In this document: positions 1 through 8,045 of the stretch, in pieces | Numbering within the stretch: the stretch's first letter is position 1 | Layout of the letters: every line of letters begins with the position of its first letter | Origin: CAZKWG01 sp964615375 | GTDB lineage: Bacteria > Myxococcota_A > UBA796 > CAZKWG01 | DNA: 64,000 nt | Direction of reading: 5' to 3' | NCBI GenBank assembly: GCA_964615375.1 | Contig: CAZTOW010000003.1 | Location: forward strand, 1 to 64,000 | Notes under the pieces: generated by a model | What the model was told of the DNA's origin: nothing | The model's database searches: none | Seen by the model: only the letters and a program-made list of their open reading frames with translations | Position numbers and translations under genes: made by a program

Positions 1-6
1 TTCATG

Positions 7-25
7 TCGGACAGAAATTGTCCGA
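7..25. promoter_or_regulatory. Perfect inverted repeat near the window edge
   Basis: TCGGACA, five bases, then TGTCCGA form a perfect 7-bp inverted repeat. It lies 78 bases downstream of the YceI stop codon on the minus strand, but neither strand shows a T-tract after it. The arms resemble a dimeric repressor operator as much as a terminator. The gene beyond the window edge is not visible, so its role is open. Confidence 0.35.
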
Positions 26-102
26 GCAATGCGGTGGACTCATGGAATGGAAGATGGATGAGAAGGTCTCAGGCTTGTGAAGGTTCGACGCTTCACGATG
101 TC

Positions 103-618
103 TCAGGGCGGCCAGGGCAGCGTGACGCGCACCAGCACCTCGGGCTGGACCTTCAGCGCGCCGAGCAGGGCCGAGTAGGGCTTGATGTTGAAGTCGCGCT
201 GATCGATGCGCGCCTCGCCCACCCGCGTCCCGCCCTCGTCCCTCAGCGTGAGCCGGATCTCGCGGGTGACCCCGTGCAGGGTCAGCTTGCCGGTCATCGC
301 GCCCTCGGACAGGCCGGTGCTCTCGAAGACCACGCTGTTGTACTTGTCGGAGTGCAGCACGTCCTTGCGGATGTTGCCGAGGATCTCCGCCTTGTTCGAC
401 GCGGACAGCGCGCCCGGGTCCTCCGCGCCGTCGCGCATGGCGCCGATCACCTCCAGGCTGCTGGCCTCCAAGCGGGCCCACACGCCCAGGCTCTGGGGGT
501 TCCAGGTGATCTCGAAGCGGCCCACCCGAAGCTGGAGGTCATGGGCGACCGTGCTGAGCAGGCCCTCCTTGAAGGTGAACACGCGGATGTCGGCGCGCGA
601 CGGGCCGATGGTGATCAT
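103..618 (-). CDS. YceI family protein
   Basis: A 171-residue protein of the YceI family, lipocalin-like beta barrels that bind isoprenoid or other lipids. Visible family features are the start MITIGPSRADIRVFTFKEG, the AHDLQLRVGRFE stretch and the segment around SDKYNSVVFES followed by GKLTLHGVTREI. There is no signal peptide, so it is probably cytoplasmic, unlike the periplasmic E. coli YceI. The ATG at 618 overlaps the TGA of the upstream sulfatase-like gene (ATGA), so the two are probably translationally coupled. The length is normal for the family. The ligand cannot be told from sequence. Confidence 0.9.
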   Translation of the reverse strand: MITIGPSRADIRVFTFKEGLLSTVAHDLQLRVGRFEITWNPQSLGVWARLEASSLEVIGAMRDGAEDPGALSASNKAEILGNIRKDVLHSDKYNSVVFESTGLSEGAMTGKLTLHGVTREIRLTLRDEGGTRVGEARIDQRDFNIKPYSALLGALKVQPEVLVRVTLPWPP

Positions 619-2006
619 GGGTCTCTCTCCAGGTATCCGAGGGCCTCCAGCATCTCGCTGGTGGCGGCGTCCACCGCGCCGGAGCGGTGGGGAGGGGCGA
701 GCGCGTCCCAGGCCTGCAGCCGGGCGTCCAGGGTGGCGGCGCGATCGGGGTCCTGGACCTCGGGGAAGCCCGGGGCCAGGCGGACCAGCCGCGCCTCGTC
801 GTCGCGCCAGGGCGTGCGCACCCAGAGGTGGCCGTCCTCGGCGACGGAGCGCTCGAAGTCGAGGTTGTTCCAGGCGTCCGTGCGCTCGTGCTCCAGCGGC
901 TTGCTGGCCTCGGCGTAGCTGGGCGGCGCGGGCGGAGCGCTCTCCGGGCTCGTCCAGAGCGGGCGCAGATCCTCGCCCTCCCCCAGCTTCGGCTCCAGGC
1001 CCAGCAGCCCGAGCAGGGTGGGGCCGACGTCCATGAGCCGCACCTGACGCTCGACGATGGCCGTGGGCACGGACAGCGCCCCCCGGCCCGCCAGGATCAG
1101 CGGGACGTGCAGGTTCGGGCCGTCCACGTCCGCCCCGTGCCCGAAGACGTGGCTGGCGGAGGGCTCGCCCAGCGACTCCCCGTGGTCGGCGAACACCACC
1201 ACCAGGCTCTCGGAGAGCGCGCCGCGGGCCTCGAGGCCGTCCAGCAGCGCGCCGACGTGCTGGTCCACCCAGACCACCTCGGCCAGGTAGAGGGCCCGCA
1301 TCTGGCGGCGGTGCTCGTCGGTGAGCTTGCCGGCGCGCCCGATGGCGAAGATCTGCTTCATCGCCTTCGATCGGGGCGTCACCACCCGCGGCGCGGGCCC
1401 CAGCAGCTCGTCCTGGAGCGCTCGCGGCGCCGAGGTCCAGGGCATGTGGACGTCGAAGTAGTGGACGAAGAGGAAGAGGGGCTTGCCCGGCTGGCGCGCG
1501 TCCACCGCGGCCAGCGCGCGCTCCGTCACCCCGGGCGCGTCGTCCTCGAAGCGCTTGCGCACCCGGGCCTCGCCCACGTCGTCGTCGTAGACCCGGAAGC
1601 CGCGGGAGAGCCCCTGCCGGGCGTTCAGCACCGAGGCCCCGATCACCGCCTGCGTGTCCCAGCCCGCCGCCGCCAGCCGCTCCGCCAGCAGCGGGAGCTT
1701 CTCGTCCGGGGGCGTCCCGTTCCGCGCCACCCCGCTCTTGTGGGTGTCGAGCCCGGAGAACAGCGCGGTGTGCGAGGCCAGCGTGGTGGGTGCCTGGGAC
1801 AGGGCGGTGGCGAAGCGCAGCCCGCGGGCCGCCAGCGCGTCCAGGTTCGGCGTTCGCGCGCCCTCCCCGCCATAACAGGAGAGGCCGTCCGCCCGGGTCG
1901 TGTCCAGGCTGATCATCAGCACCAGCGGCCCCTGCGCGCGGTCCTCCGCGGGGTCGGGCGTTCGACCGGAAGAGCAGGCGAGGGCGAGGAGGAGGGCTGG
2001 GAGCAC
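615..2006 (-). CDS. Sulfatase-like alkaline-phosphatase-fold lipoprotein
   Basis: A member of the sulfatase/phosphodiesterase superfamily, probably a lipoprotein of about 463 residues. The chosen GTG start gives the signal LPALLLALAC, whose lipobox places the lipidated Cys just after a short hydrophobic run; the frame stays open upstream to 2189, so a longer product is possible. Metal-binding motifs are visible: SLDTTRAD near the N-terminus, DHGESLGE in the middle, and HVFGHGADVDGPNLHVPL after it. At the nucleophile position the protein reads APTTLASHTALFSG, so a Thr replaces the Cys/Ser that is converted to formylglycine in true sulfatases. It is thus more likely a phosphotransferase or phosphohydrolase, or an unusual member. 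Substrate unknown. Confidence 0.8.
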   Translation of the reverse strand: MLPALLLALACSSGRTPDPAEDRAQGPLVLMISLDTTRADGLSCYGGEGARTPNLDALAARGLRFATALSQAPTTLASHTALFSGLDTHKSGVARNGTPPDEKLPLLAERLAAAGWDTQAVIGASVLNARQGLSRGFRVYDDDVGEARVRKRFEDDAPGVTERALAAVDARQPGKPLFLFVHYFDVHMPWTSAPRALQDELLGPAPRVVTPRSKAMKQIFAIGRAGKLTDEHRRQMRALYLAEVVWVDQHVGALLDGLEARGALSESLVVVFADHGESLGEPSASHVFGHGADVDGPNLHVPLILAGRGALSVPTAIVERQVRLMDVGPTLLGLLGLEPKLGEGEDLRPLWTSPESAPPAPPSYAEASKPLEHERTDAWNNLDFERSVAEDGHLWVRTPWRDDEARLVRLAPGFPEVQDPDRAATLDARLQAWDALAPPHRSGAVDAATSEMLEALGYLERDP

Positions 2007-2335
2007 GGTGGCGTCGGTGGGAGAGACAGGATATCCTCGCGCGGCCTGGATGGCGCCCCTCGCGCGGCGTTTCCGACACGAAAACGAAGAGCTCTCGGCG
2101 GCCACTCCAGGGCTATTGATCCCGCCGAGGAGACCCGGTACCTTCAGATCGTCCGGCGCGAGTGTGGCCGAGAGCTCTCGGGGGTACAACCCCGAAGAGA
2201 CTTCTCGATCGCTCTTGTCTTGTCGCGGGAGGGGGCTTGATTGGCAACGTTGTCCTTGGTTGAGCCGGACCCCCTCTCTCCTTTCTTGTTGTTGTACCTT
2301 GTTGTTGTCCTCATGTTGACCTTGAAGGAGATTGC
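2007..2335. promoter_or_regulatory. Intergenic region with 13-bp direct repeats upstream of a small ORF
   Basis: This 329-bp stretch lies between the divergent sulfatase-like gene and the small ORF at 2336. It contains the in-frame upstream extension of the sulfatase gene (to 2189), which may be non-coding. Its right part is T- and G-rich on the plus strand and holds CTTGTTGTTGT twice with a 13-bp period (2285-2295 and 2298-2308). A clear ribosome binding site AAGGAG follows at about 2324-2329. No convincing -35/-10 pair was identified. Confidence 0.4.
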
Positions 2336-2521
2336 ATGAACCGCGACGCGCTTGATGCTTTGTTCGAGAACGACACGCTCCGCGACGATGCCTTTGGATT
2401 GTTTGGTCTCTCGGGCAGGGCGCGTCGTCGCCTCCAGGCGGCGCGCCCTGCCGAGGGACCCTCTTTCCCTCCCGGCTACCTGGACAGCTCGGTGAGCGGG
2501 AAGCCCTGCATCCAGACCTGA
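2336..2521 (+). CDS. Small ORF, hypothetical 61-residue protein
   Basis: ATG is preceded by an excellent ribosome binding site (AAGGAG, about six bases upstream). The first part is acidic (MNRDALDALFENDTL), the middle basic (GRARRRLQAAR), and the C-terminal part runs antisense into the end of the TIGR02147 gene at 2476 by 46 bp. A strong hairpin at 2411-2453 lies inside the frame, so the ORF may be a leader peptide, a truncated gene or a chance frame behind a good Shine-Dalgarno. I recognise no family. Only the strong ribosome binding site argues for translation. Confidence 0.35.
   Translation: MNRDALDALFENDTLRDDAFGLFGLSGRARRRLQAARPAEGPSFPPGYLDSSVSGKPCIQT
2411..2453. terminator. Strong hairpin between convergent genes
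   Basis: The arms TCGGGCAGGGCGCG and GCGCGCCCTGCCGA pair over 13 bases with one bulge, around a 16-base loop. On the plus strand it is followed by a pyrimidine-rich run (CCCTCTTTCCCTCC); on the minus strand it follows the TIGR02147 gene that ends at 2476. It is best read as a bidirectional terminator, although it lies inside the small ORF at 2336. Confidence 0.5.
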
Positions 2522-3456
2522 TAGACCATGTCCGGCTCTCCCTGGAGACCCTCCAGGAACTCGAAGAGCCGGACGCGCGTCTCCATCATCCGCTCCCGGA
2601 CGCGCGGGATCTCCGCGGAGGGGATCGCGATGGTCAGGGTGCCCAGGCGGTTGACGCGGGCGAACTCGAGGTCCGTGAAACAGCGCGCGAGCGCGTGCCC
2701 GGCCTGCTCGTAGGCGCCGCGGTAGTAGGTCTCCACGAGGGCCGCTCTGTGCTCGCTGGACATCGTTGACACGTCATCCGCGGGCCAGATGCGACCATCC
2801 TCGCGAACCTTCAGCGCGCCGATGCTCAGCAGCAGGTCCAGCGCGCGCTGCATCTCGTCGGGGCTCACCCGCCCTCCGAGGCGGCTCGCCATCCACTCGG
2901 GATCGGGGCGGAAGTCCACGCAGCGGACCAGCTCCGCCAGGGCCACGGTGCTCCAGGCGTTCATGACCCGCAGGCGCTCCTCATCGGCGATGCGCGCGCG
3001 CACGAGACGCCGGGCGCCGACGATCTCCGCGTCCACCTCCCCCAGCGTGGCCTCCGCGACCACGACGGCGGCCTCGGCCGCCTCCAGACCCCGCCGTGCC
3101 CGCTTGTCCGCGCCGGGCACCCGCGCTGCCCGCGCCGACTCGTCTCGATGGGCCCGCGCCTTCTCGAGCTGGCGCCGCGCCTTGTCCCGCGCCGCCAGCA
3201 TCCCCAGAAAACGCCGCTCCTCCTCGTTCAGCCCGAGTGGGATGCAGAAGGCGGCCTGCAGCGCCTCCGTCAGGTGCTTGTCGCCCTTGATCACGCTGAC
3301 CAGCACGCCCACGTTCGGCACCCCCGCCTCCGCCACGAACATGCGGTGTGAGTACGCCGGGCGCCCCTGCTGCTCGCGCTCCTGCTTCTTGTGATCGAAC
3401 CAGTCCGACAGGTAGCGCCGGTAGTCGTCGTAGTCGTAGATCAGCGGTAGGGTCAT
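2476..3456 (-). CDS. TIGR02147 family protein (copy B)
   Basis: A 326-residue protein of the TIGR02147 family, known from Fibrobacter, Bdellovibrio and Myxococcota and of unproven function. The typical N-terminus is present (IYDYDDYRRYLSDWF, then an HTH-like segment ending SVIKGDKHLTEAL), followed by the LGLNEEERRFLGML motif. Residues about 95-165 form a charged, Ala/Arg-rich coiled-coil-like hinge, and the C-terminal part is the domain described as DUF4423. The start ATG overlaps the stop of copy A (ATGA). The first 95 or so codons are nearly identical in sequence to copy A, while the hinge has diverged. A DNA-binding regulatory role is inferred from the HTH-like part only. Confidence 0.85.
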   Translation of the reverse strand: MTLPLIYDYDDYRRYLSDWFDHKKQEREQQGRPAYSHRMFVAEAGVPNVGVLVSVIKGDKHLTEALQAAFCIPLGLNEEERRFLGMLAARDKARRQLEKARAHRDESARAARVPGADKRARRGLEAAEAAVVVAEATLGEVDAEIVGARRLVRARIADEERLRVMNAWSTVALAELVRCVDFRPDPEWMASRLGGRVSPDEMQRALDLLLSIGALKVREDGRIWPADDVSTMSSEHRAALVETYYRGAYEQAGHALARCFTDLEFARVNRLGTLTIAIPSAEIPRVRERMMETRVRLFEFLEGLQGEPDMVYQVWMQGFPLTELSR

Positions 3457-4457
3457 GACTGTGATTCCGGCGGCTCGCGCCCCAGGATCTCGGTGAGCGG
3501 GAAGCCCTGGAGCCAGATCTGGTAGACCAGATCGGGCTCACCCTGAAGCCCCTCGAAGAACTCGAAGATCTTGATGCGAAACTCGGTCATGCGCTCGCGC
3601 ACCTGCTTCATCGCCGACGAGGGGATGGCGACGGTCATGGCGCCTGTGCGGCTGAGCTGGGCGTACTGGACGTCGGTGAAGCTGCGCTGCAGCGCGATCC
3701 CCGCCTGCTCCACGACGCCGCGGTAATACTCGCTCACCAGGTGCGCCTGGACCTCGTGCTCGGAGCCGAGGACCGCATCCGAGGGCTCCAGGCGTCCGCC
3801 CTCGCCCACCTTCAGCAATCCGCGCTCGAGGAGGAGCGCGAGCGTCCGCTCCATGTCCTCGGGGCTGACGCGCCCCCCCAGCGCCCCGGCGATCCAGCTC
3901 GGATCGGGGCGGAAGGCGCCGCAGCGCGTGAGCTCCATCAGCGCAGTGGTGCTCCAGGCGTTGAGCAGGCGGAGCTGCTCTTCGTTCTGGATGCGCATCC
4001 GGTTCATCTTGCGCGCACCATGGACAGCCTCCTCCAGGGCGCGCACGGCGTCCTCCTGAGCGCGCACGGCCTCGACGGCGGCCTCGTGCCCGCGACGCGC
4101 GCGCTTGTCGGCCCGCGGCGCGTGCGCCTCCCGCTCGGCCTCGGCGCTGCGCAGGCGCGCCTGATCGAGCTGACGACGCGCCTTGTCCCGTGACGCCAGA
4201 AGCCCGAGGAATCGGCGCTCCTCCTCGTTCAGCCCGAGTGGGATGCAGAAGGCGGCCTGCAGCGCCTCCGTCAGGTGCTTGTCACCCTTGATCACGCTGA
4301 CCAGCACCCCCACGTTCGGCACCCCCGCCTCCGCCACGAACATGCGGTGCGAGTAGGGCGGGAGCCCCTGCTGCTCGCGCTCCTGCTTCTTGTCCTCGAA
4401 CCAGTCCGACAGGTAGCGCCGGTAGTCGTCGTAGTCGAAGATCAGCGGTCTGCTCAA
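3453..4457 (-). CDS. TIGR02147 family protein (copy A)
   Basis: A 334-residue paralogue of the following gene with the same plan: a TIGR02147 N-terminus (IFDYDDYRRYLSDWFEDKKQ), an HTH-like segment, a coiled-coil-like hinge at about residues 95-165, and a DUF4423-type C-terminal domain ending GEPDLVYQIWLQGFPLTE. The start codon is TTG at 4457, chosen because GGAG lies about six bases upstream and the protein then aligns with copy B from its first residues. It is the upstream member of a coupled pair; a perfect hairpin lies about 20 bases ahead of it. Product pairing (heterodimer) is plausible but inferred. Confidence 0.85.
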   Translation of the reverse strand: MSRPLIFDYDDYRRYLSDWFEDKKQEREQQGLPPYSHRMFVAEAGVPNVGVLVSVIKGDKHLTEALQAAFCIPLGLNEEERRFLGLLASRDKARRQLDQARLRSAEAEREAHAPRADKRARRGHEAAVEAVRAQEDAVRALEEAVHGARKMNRMRIQNEEQLRLLNAWSTTALMELTRCGAFRPDPSWIAGALGGRVSPEDMERTLALLLERGLLKVGEGGRLEPSDAVLGSEHEVQAHLVSEYYRGVVEQAGIALQRSFTDVQYAQLSRTGAMTVAIPSSAMKQVRERMTEFRIKIFEFFEGLQGEPDLVYQIWLQGFPLTEILGREPPESQS

Positions 4458-4475
4458 GGGAGCTCCAGGGTGTGG

Positions 4476-4500
4476 CCTCCCCGGGGATAACCCGGGGAGG
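4476..4500. terminator. Perfect 10-bp hairpin upstream of the TIGR02147 pair
   Basis: CCTCCCCGGG, loop GATAA, CCCGGGGAGG. It lies between the stop of the secreted protein gene (4528) and the TTG start of TIGR02147 copy A (4457), both on the minus strand. No T-tract follows, so it may be a weak terminator, an attenuator, or a barrier stabilising the upstream transcript. Confidence 0.5.
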
Positions 4501-4527
4501 TCCGAGAGACACCCAGCACATCCACCG

Positions 4528-5115
4528 TCAGGGGTTGGAGACCAGGAGCACGGTGGAGTAGTTCGCCAGGTTGTAGACCAGCGCGCTGTGGCGGCCGTGG
4601 TTGGTCGTCACCGTGACCGCGGCGTTGTTGTTGACGTAAGGCTCGAGCTCGTCCTGATACCAGTCGAGCGCCAGGAACTCGAAGATGGCGGTCTGGTTGG
4701 CGCCGCTGGTGACCACGTCCACGTCCCCGCCGTCCATCACCATGGTGGCGGTGTCCACGTCCAGCGTCAGGGACACCTCGTAGTTGTTGGGGTTGTAGCC
4801 CGTCAGGGAGAAGTCGCTGTCGAAGTAGACGGTCATGGCCTCCCAGCAGCCGACGGGCAGCGAGATGCCGTGGGTGGGATCGATGGTGGCGTTCACCGTG
4901 TGATCGGTGTAGCTCCCCCCGCCGTTGCAGGAGAAGAGGCGCAGCTTCTGGACGTGCACGGACCAGGTCGCGATGCTGGTCGCGTCGCTCAGCGCGGCCC
5001 GGGTCGGGACCGGAGAGCCGAACTGGATCCCCGCCTCGGCCGCGCCGCTGCCGGCGGTCGCGAGGGAGAGGGCGCCGAAGAGAACCGCAGAGAGGAACTT
5101 CGAGAGCGTACGCAT
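4528..5115 (-). CDS. Secreted protein of unknown function
   Basis: A 195-residue protein with a Sec signal peptide (MRTLSKFLSAVLFGALSLA, cleavage near AEA-G). The mature part is rich in Thr, Asn, Asp and aromatic residues, typical of an extracellular beta-sandwich. Two cysteines (in FSCNGGG and PVGCWEA) could form a disulfide. GGAG precedes the ATG. It is divergent from the Fur-box-controlled run at 5343, and its promoter must lie in the same 227-bp gap, so co-regulation by iron is possible but not shown. No family was recognised. Confidence 0.75.
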   Translation of the reverse strand: MRTLSKFLSAVLFGALSLATAGSGAAEAGIQFGSPVPTRAALSDATSIATWSVHVQKLRLFSCNGGGSYTDHTVNATIDPTHGISLPVGCWEAMTVYFDSDFSLTGYNPNNYEVSLTLDVDTATMVMDGGDVDVVTSGANQTAIFEFLALDWYQDELEPYVNNNAAVTVTTNHGRHSALVYNLANYSTVLLVSNP

Positions 5116-5293
5116 GGCAATCTCCAACTTGGAGCAAGGTTGGACCGGGGGAGCGGAGGCTTCGCGGCCTGGGATTCGCGTCGCCTCACGAGTAGGGATG
5201 GCGACGGGTCGCGCGGATGTGACAGGTCCGATCGGACAGCGGTCAGACAGCTTTCGACCACTCCCTCCTGTGAGCGCAGCCTCCGATCGCCCC

Positions 5294-5323
5294 TTGACGA
5301 TGAAAATGAAAATCAATATCAAT
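5294..5323 (+). promoter_or_regulatory. Promoter with overlapping Fur box
   Basis: A -35 TTGACG (5294-5299) and a -10-like TATCAA (5317-5322) are 17 bp apart. Bases 5302-5320 match the classical 19-bp Fur consensus GATAATGATAATCATTATC at 16 of 19 positions by hand alignment, and cover the spacer and -10. The site is 20 bp ahead of the start of the di-haem oxidoreductase gene. Repression by Fur with iron is the obvious reading; the sequence is strikingly AT-rich for this window. Confidence 0.8.
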
Positions 5324-5342
5324 TGCTCCCTCTGGAGCCCCC

Positions 5343-6539
5343 ATGCCCCGACGCGCCCTCCTCCTCCTGACCTGCGCCTGCTCCCCCCAGGCCGTGGACA
5401 GCGCCGACCCGCTGGCCGGGCTCACCCTCGTGGAAGAGGACCCCTCCGACGGGCCGATCGCGGGGCTGGACGACGCCTGGATGGAGCGCTTCCTGGAGGG
5501 CGACGTGGCCTTCGAGGCGATCTTCCGCGAGCCTCAGGGCCTGGGCCCCGCCTACATCCGGGCCTCCTGCGGCTCCTGCCACGCCGACGACGCGCGCGGC
5601 CCCGGCGTCGTGATCAAGATGTCCGTCCCGGAGACCCCGGAGCTGGAGGGCGAGCTGCTGCCCTGGGGCCACACCGAGCGGCCCTACGTCTCGGGCGGGG
5701 CGGCCACGCCCATCTCCGCCCCCGAGGACGCCCGCGTGCTGGTCACCACCCGCGCGCCGCCGCCGGTCTTCGGCCGCGGCTACCTGGAGGCGGTCTCCGA
5801 CGAGACCATCCTGGCCCTGGAGGAGGCGCAGGCGGCCGAGGGCCGGGTCAGCGGGCGGGCCAACCTCGTGGGCTGCGACTTCGAGGAGAACCCCGACAGC
5901 CTCTTCCCCACCTGCGCCCCCGGCGAGACCGTGGTGGGCCGCTTCGGGCTCAAGGCCCGCGTGCCCACGCTGGATGGCTTCGCCGCCGACGCCTACCAGG
6001 GCGACATGTCCATCACCAGCCCGCTGAGGCCCACGGAGCTGGACAACCCCGACGGGCTCGAGGACGACCTGCTGGCGGGGGTGGACATCGACCTGGAGAC
6101 GGTCAACCGCACGGCCGACTACATGCGCCTGCTGGCCATCCCCGACCGCGAGGCGCAGGACGGCGCCGAGCTCTTCGCGGACGCGGGCTGCGCGGACTGC
6201 CACGTCCCGACCCTGCCCACCCGCGCCGACTGGCCGGTGCCCCAGCTCGCCGGGGTGGAGGCCGCCGTCTTCACCGACCTGCTGCTGCACGACATGGGCG
6301 CGGGCTTCGAGGACGGGCTCCAGGACTACGAGGCCCAGAGCTCGGAGTGGCGGACGGCGCCGCTCATGGGCCTGCGCTTCCTCCAGAGCTTCCTGCACGA
6401 CGGCCGCGCCGCGAGCGTGGAGGAGGCCATCCTGGCGCACGGGGCCGAGGGCTCCGAGGCGCTCCCCGCCGTAGACGCCTGGCTCGCCCTCTCCCAAGAC
6501 GAGCGCGCCACCCTGCTCACCTACGTGGAGGCCCTGTGA
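5343..6539 (+). CDS. Di-haem oxidoreductase (DUF1111, putative peroxidase) family protein
   Basis: A 398-residue protein of the DUF1111/COG3488 family. It has two c-type haem motifs, CGSCH at residues 76-80 and CADCH at 283-287, and a late stretch GLRFLQSFLHDGRA that is typical of the family. The N-terminus (MPRRALLLLTCACS) is a very short lipoprotein-type signal, so the protein should sit in the periplasm or be membrane-anchored. GGAG lies five bases before ATG. It is the first gene after the Fur box and overlaps the next gene by four bases (GTGA). Together with imelysin and a barrel protein this is a known type of iron-related gene set; the actual substrate is not established. Confidence 0.88.
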   Translation: MPRRALLLLTCACSPQAVDSADPLAGLTLVEEDPSDGPIAGLDDAWMERFLEGDVAFEAIFREPQGLGPAYIRASCGSCHADDARGPGVVIKMSVPETPELEGELLPWGHTERPYVSGGAATPISAPEDARVLVTTRAPPPVFGRGYLEAVSDETILALEEAQAAEGRVSGRANLVGCDFEENPDSLFPTCAPGETVVGRFGLKARVPTLDGFAADAYQGDMSITSPLRPTELDNPDGLEDDLLAGVDIDLETVNRTADYMRLLAIPDREAQDGAELFADAGCADCHVPTLPTRADWPVPQLAGVEAAVFTDLLLHDMGAGFEDGLQDYEAQSSEWRTAPLMGLRFLQSFLHDGRAASVEEAILAHGAEGSEALPAVDAWLALSQDERATLLTYVEAL

Positions 6540-7546
6540 CCCCCGCTGCCCTCTTCGCCCTGCTGCTGGCCTGCAAGAACGACAACGACCGCCCCGCCGA
6601 CCTGGAGAGCCAGGCGGTGCTGGACGTCAAGACCTACACGGCTGAGCAGCTCGGCCTGCTGGCCGGGGCCGCCGCGGACCTGCAGGGCGCCGCGCCCGAG
6701 GCCGACGCCGACGGCTGGACCAGCGCCGAGACCGCCCCCCTGGAGGCCCACTGGGTCGAGGCCCGCGCCGCCTACGAGCGCGTGGAGGGCGCCATCGCCG
6801 TGCTCTTCCCCGATCTGGACGTGGCCACCGACGAGCGCTACGACGGCGCCCTGGCCGAGGGCCCGGACGAGGATCTCTTCGACGACGAGGGCTTCGTCGG
6901 CGTGCACGCCATCGAGCGCATCGTCTGGGCCGACCGTCACCCCGCCCAGGTCCTGACCTTCGAGGAGGGCCTGCCCTACTACACCCCCGCCGCCTTCCCC
7001 GCGACCCAGGACGAGGCCGCCGCCTTCCGCGAGCTGCTCTGCGGGCGCCTGGTCGAGGACACCGCGGAGATGGAGGCCCTCTTCGAGCCGCTCGCGCTCG
7101 ACAGCGCCGCCGCCTTCCGCGGCGTGATCGGCTCCATGGAGGAGCAGCTGGAGAAGGTAGCGCTGGCGTCCACCGGCGAGGACGAGAGCCGCTATGCGCA
7201 GTACACGTTGGGCGACATGCGGGCCAACCTGGACGGCGGGCGCGAGATCTACCTGGCCTTCCAGCCCTGGCTGGGCGAGCGGGAGGGCGGCGAGGCGCTC
7301 GACGCCGAGATCCTGGCCGGCTTCGACCGGGTGGACGCCGCCTACGACGCCATCCAGGGCGACGCCGTGCCGGAGGTCCCCGCCACCTGGAACCCCGACG
7401 CCCCCAGCGAGGCGGATCTGGCCACGGCCTACGGCCAGCTCTGGCTGCTGGTCTCCGAGGAGGCGGACCCCGAGGTGGAGGGCTCACTCACCGCCTCCAT
7501 GGTGGCCGCCGCCGACCTGCTCGGCATCCCCCAGCTCCCGGAGTAG
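6536..7546 (+). CDS. Imelysin family lipoprotein
   Basis: A 336-residue protein of the imelysin (peptidase M75-like) family, periplasmic proteins tied to iron uptake that are usually not peptidases. The signature GxHxxE is seen as GVHAIE at residues 122-127. The GTG start overlaps the preceding stop (GTGA) and gives a lipoprotein signal, AALFALLLAC, with the lipidated Cys near residue 13. The second half has the second helical-bundle repeat expected of the family. As the second gene of a Fur-box-controlled run, it probably binds iron or an iron complex at the cell envelope. Confidence 0.88.
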   Translation: MTPAALFALLLACKNDNDRPADLESQAVLDVKTYTAEQLGLLAGAAADLQGAAPEADADGWTSAETAPLEAHWVEARAAYERVEGAIAVLFPDLDVATDERYDGALAEGPDEDLFDDEGFVGVHAIERIVWADRHPAQVLTFEEGLPYYTPAAFPATQDEAAAFRELLCGRLVEDTAEMEALFEPLALDSAAAFRGVIGSMEEQLEKVALASTGEDESRYAQYTLGDMRANLDGGREIYLAFQPWLGEREGGEALDAEILAGFDRVDAAYDAIQGDAVPEVPATWNPDAPSEADLATAYGQLWLLVSEEADPEVEGSLTASMVAAADLLGIPQLPE

Positions 7547-7549
7547 ACC

Positions 7550-8044
7550 GTGCTCCTCCTGTTGCTGGCCTGCCTGGACCACACCCCCGCGCCCGGATCC
7601 GAGGCGAGCTTCGTCGCCATGCAGTCGGACTTCGCCGCCTTCGAGCGCTGGGAGACCGTCCTGGTCACCGAGGCCGACACGGGCCACGTCTCGGGCGACC
7701 GTGTCGTCTATATCAACAATCCGCCGTCTGACGAGGCTTCTGTATTCCCGGTCGGGACAATCTTCGTCAAGACCATCGCCTGGTCGGGCGGCACGGACAT
7801 CCACGCCATGGTCAAGCGCGGCGGCGACTTCAACGCCGAGGGCGCCCGGGGCTGGGAGTGGTTCGAGCTGGTCTACAGCGAGGAGGGCGAGCCGGTGATC
7901 CTCTGGCGCGGCGAGGGGGCCCCCGAGCCCGGCGCCTACGGTGTGGAGACCGACACCGCCGAGACCGTCAGCGGGGACTGCAACGTCTGCCACGGGGCGT
8001 TCGCGGCCAATGACTTCGTACACAGCGTGGCGCTGGGAGGCTGA
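7550..8044 (+). CDS. Cytochrome P460-like lipoprotein
   Basis: A 164-residue protein with the hallmarks of the cytochrome P460 fold: WFELVYSEEGEPVILWRGEG before a C-terminal haem motif CNVCH (residues 144-148), followed by ANDFVHS. P460 proteins oxidise hydroxylamine or dispose of NO with a lysine-cross-linked c haem; the cross-linking Lys cannot be assigned with confidence here (K73 and K89 are candidates). The GTG start gives the lipoprotein signal LLLLLAC. It lies three bases after imelysin and one base before the barrel gene, so it belongs to the same transcript. An AT-richer stretch at about 7700-7760 stands out. Confidence 0.8.
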   Translation: MLLLLLACLDHTPAPGSEASFVAMQSDFAAFERWETVLVTEADTGHVSGDRVVYINNPPSDEASVFPVGTIFVKTIAWSGGTDIHAMVKRGGDFNAEGARGWEWFELVYSEEGEPVILWRGEGAPEPGAYGVETDTAETVSGDCNVCHGAFAANDFVHSVALGG

Positions 8045-8045
8045 G

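Noticed and set aside
4925..6535. In-frame upstream extension of the imelysin gene
   Set aside because: It would overlap the DUF1111 gene completely in another frame; the GTG at 6536 gives a proper lipoprotein signal.
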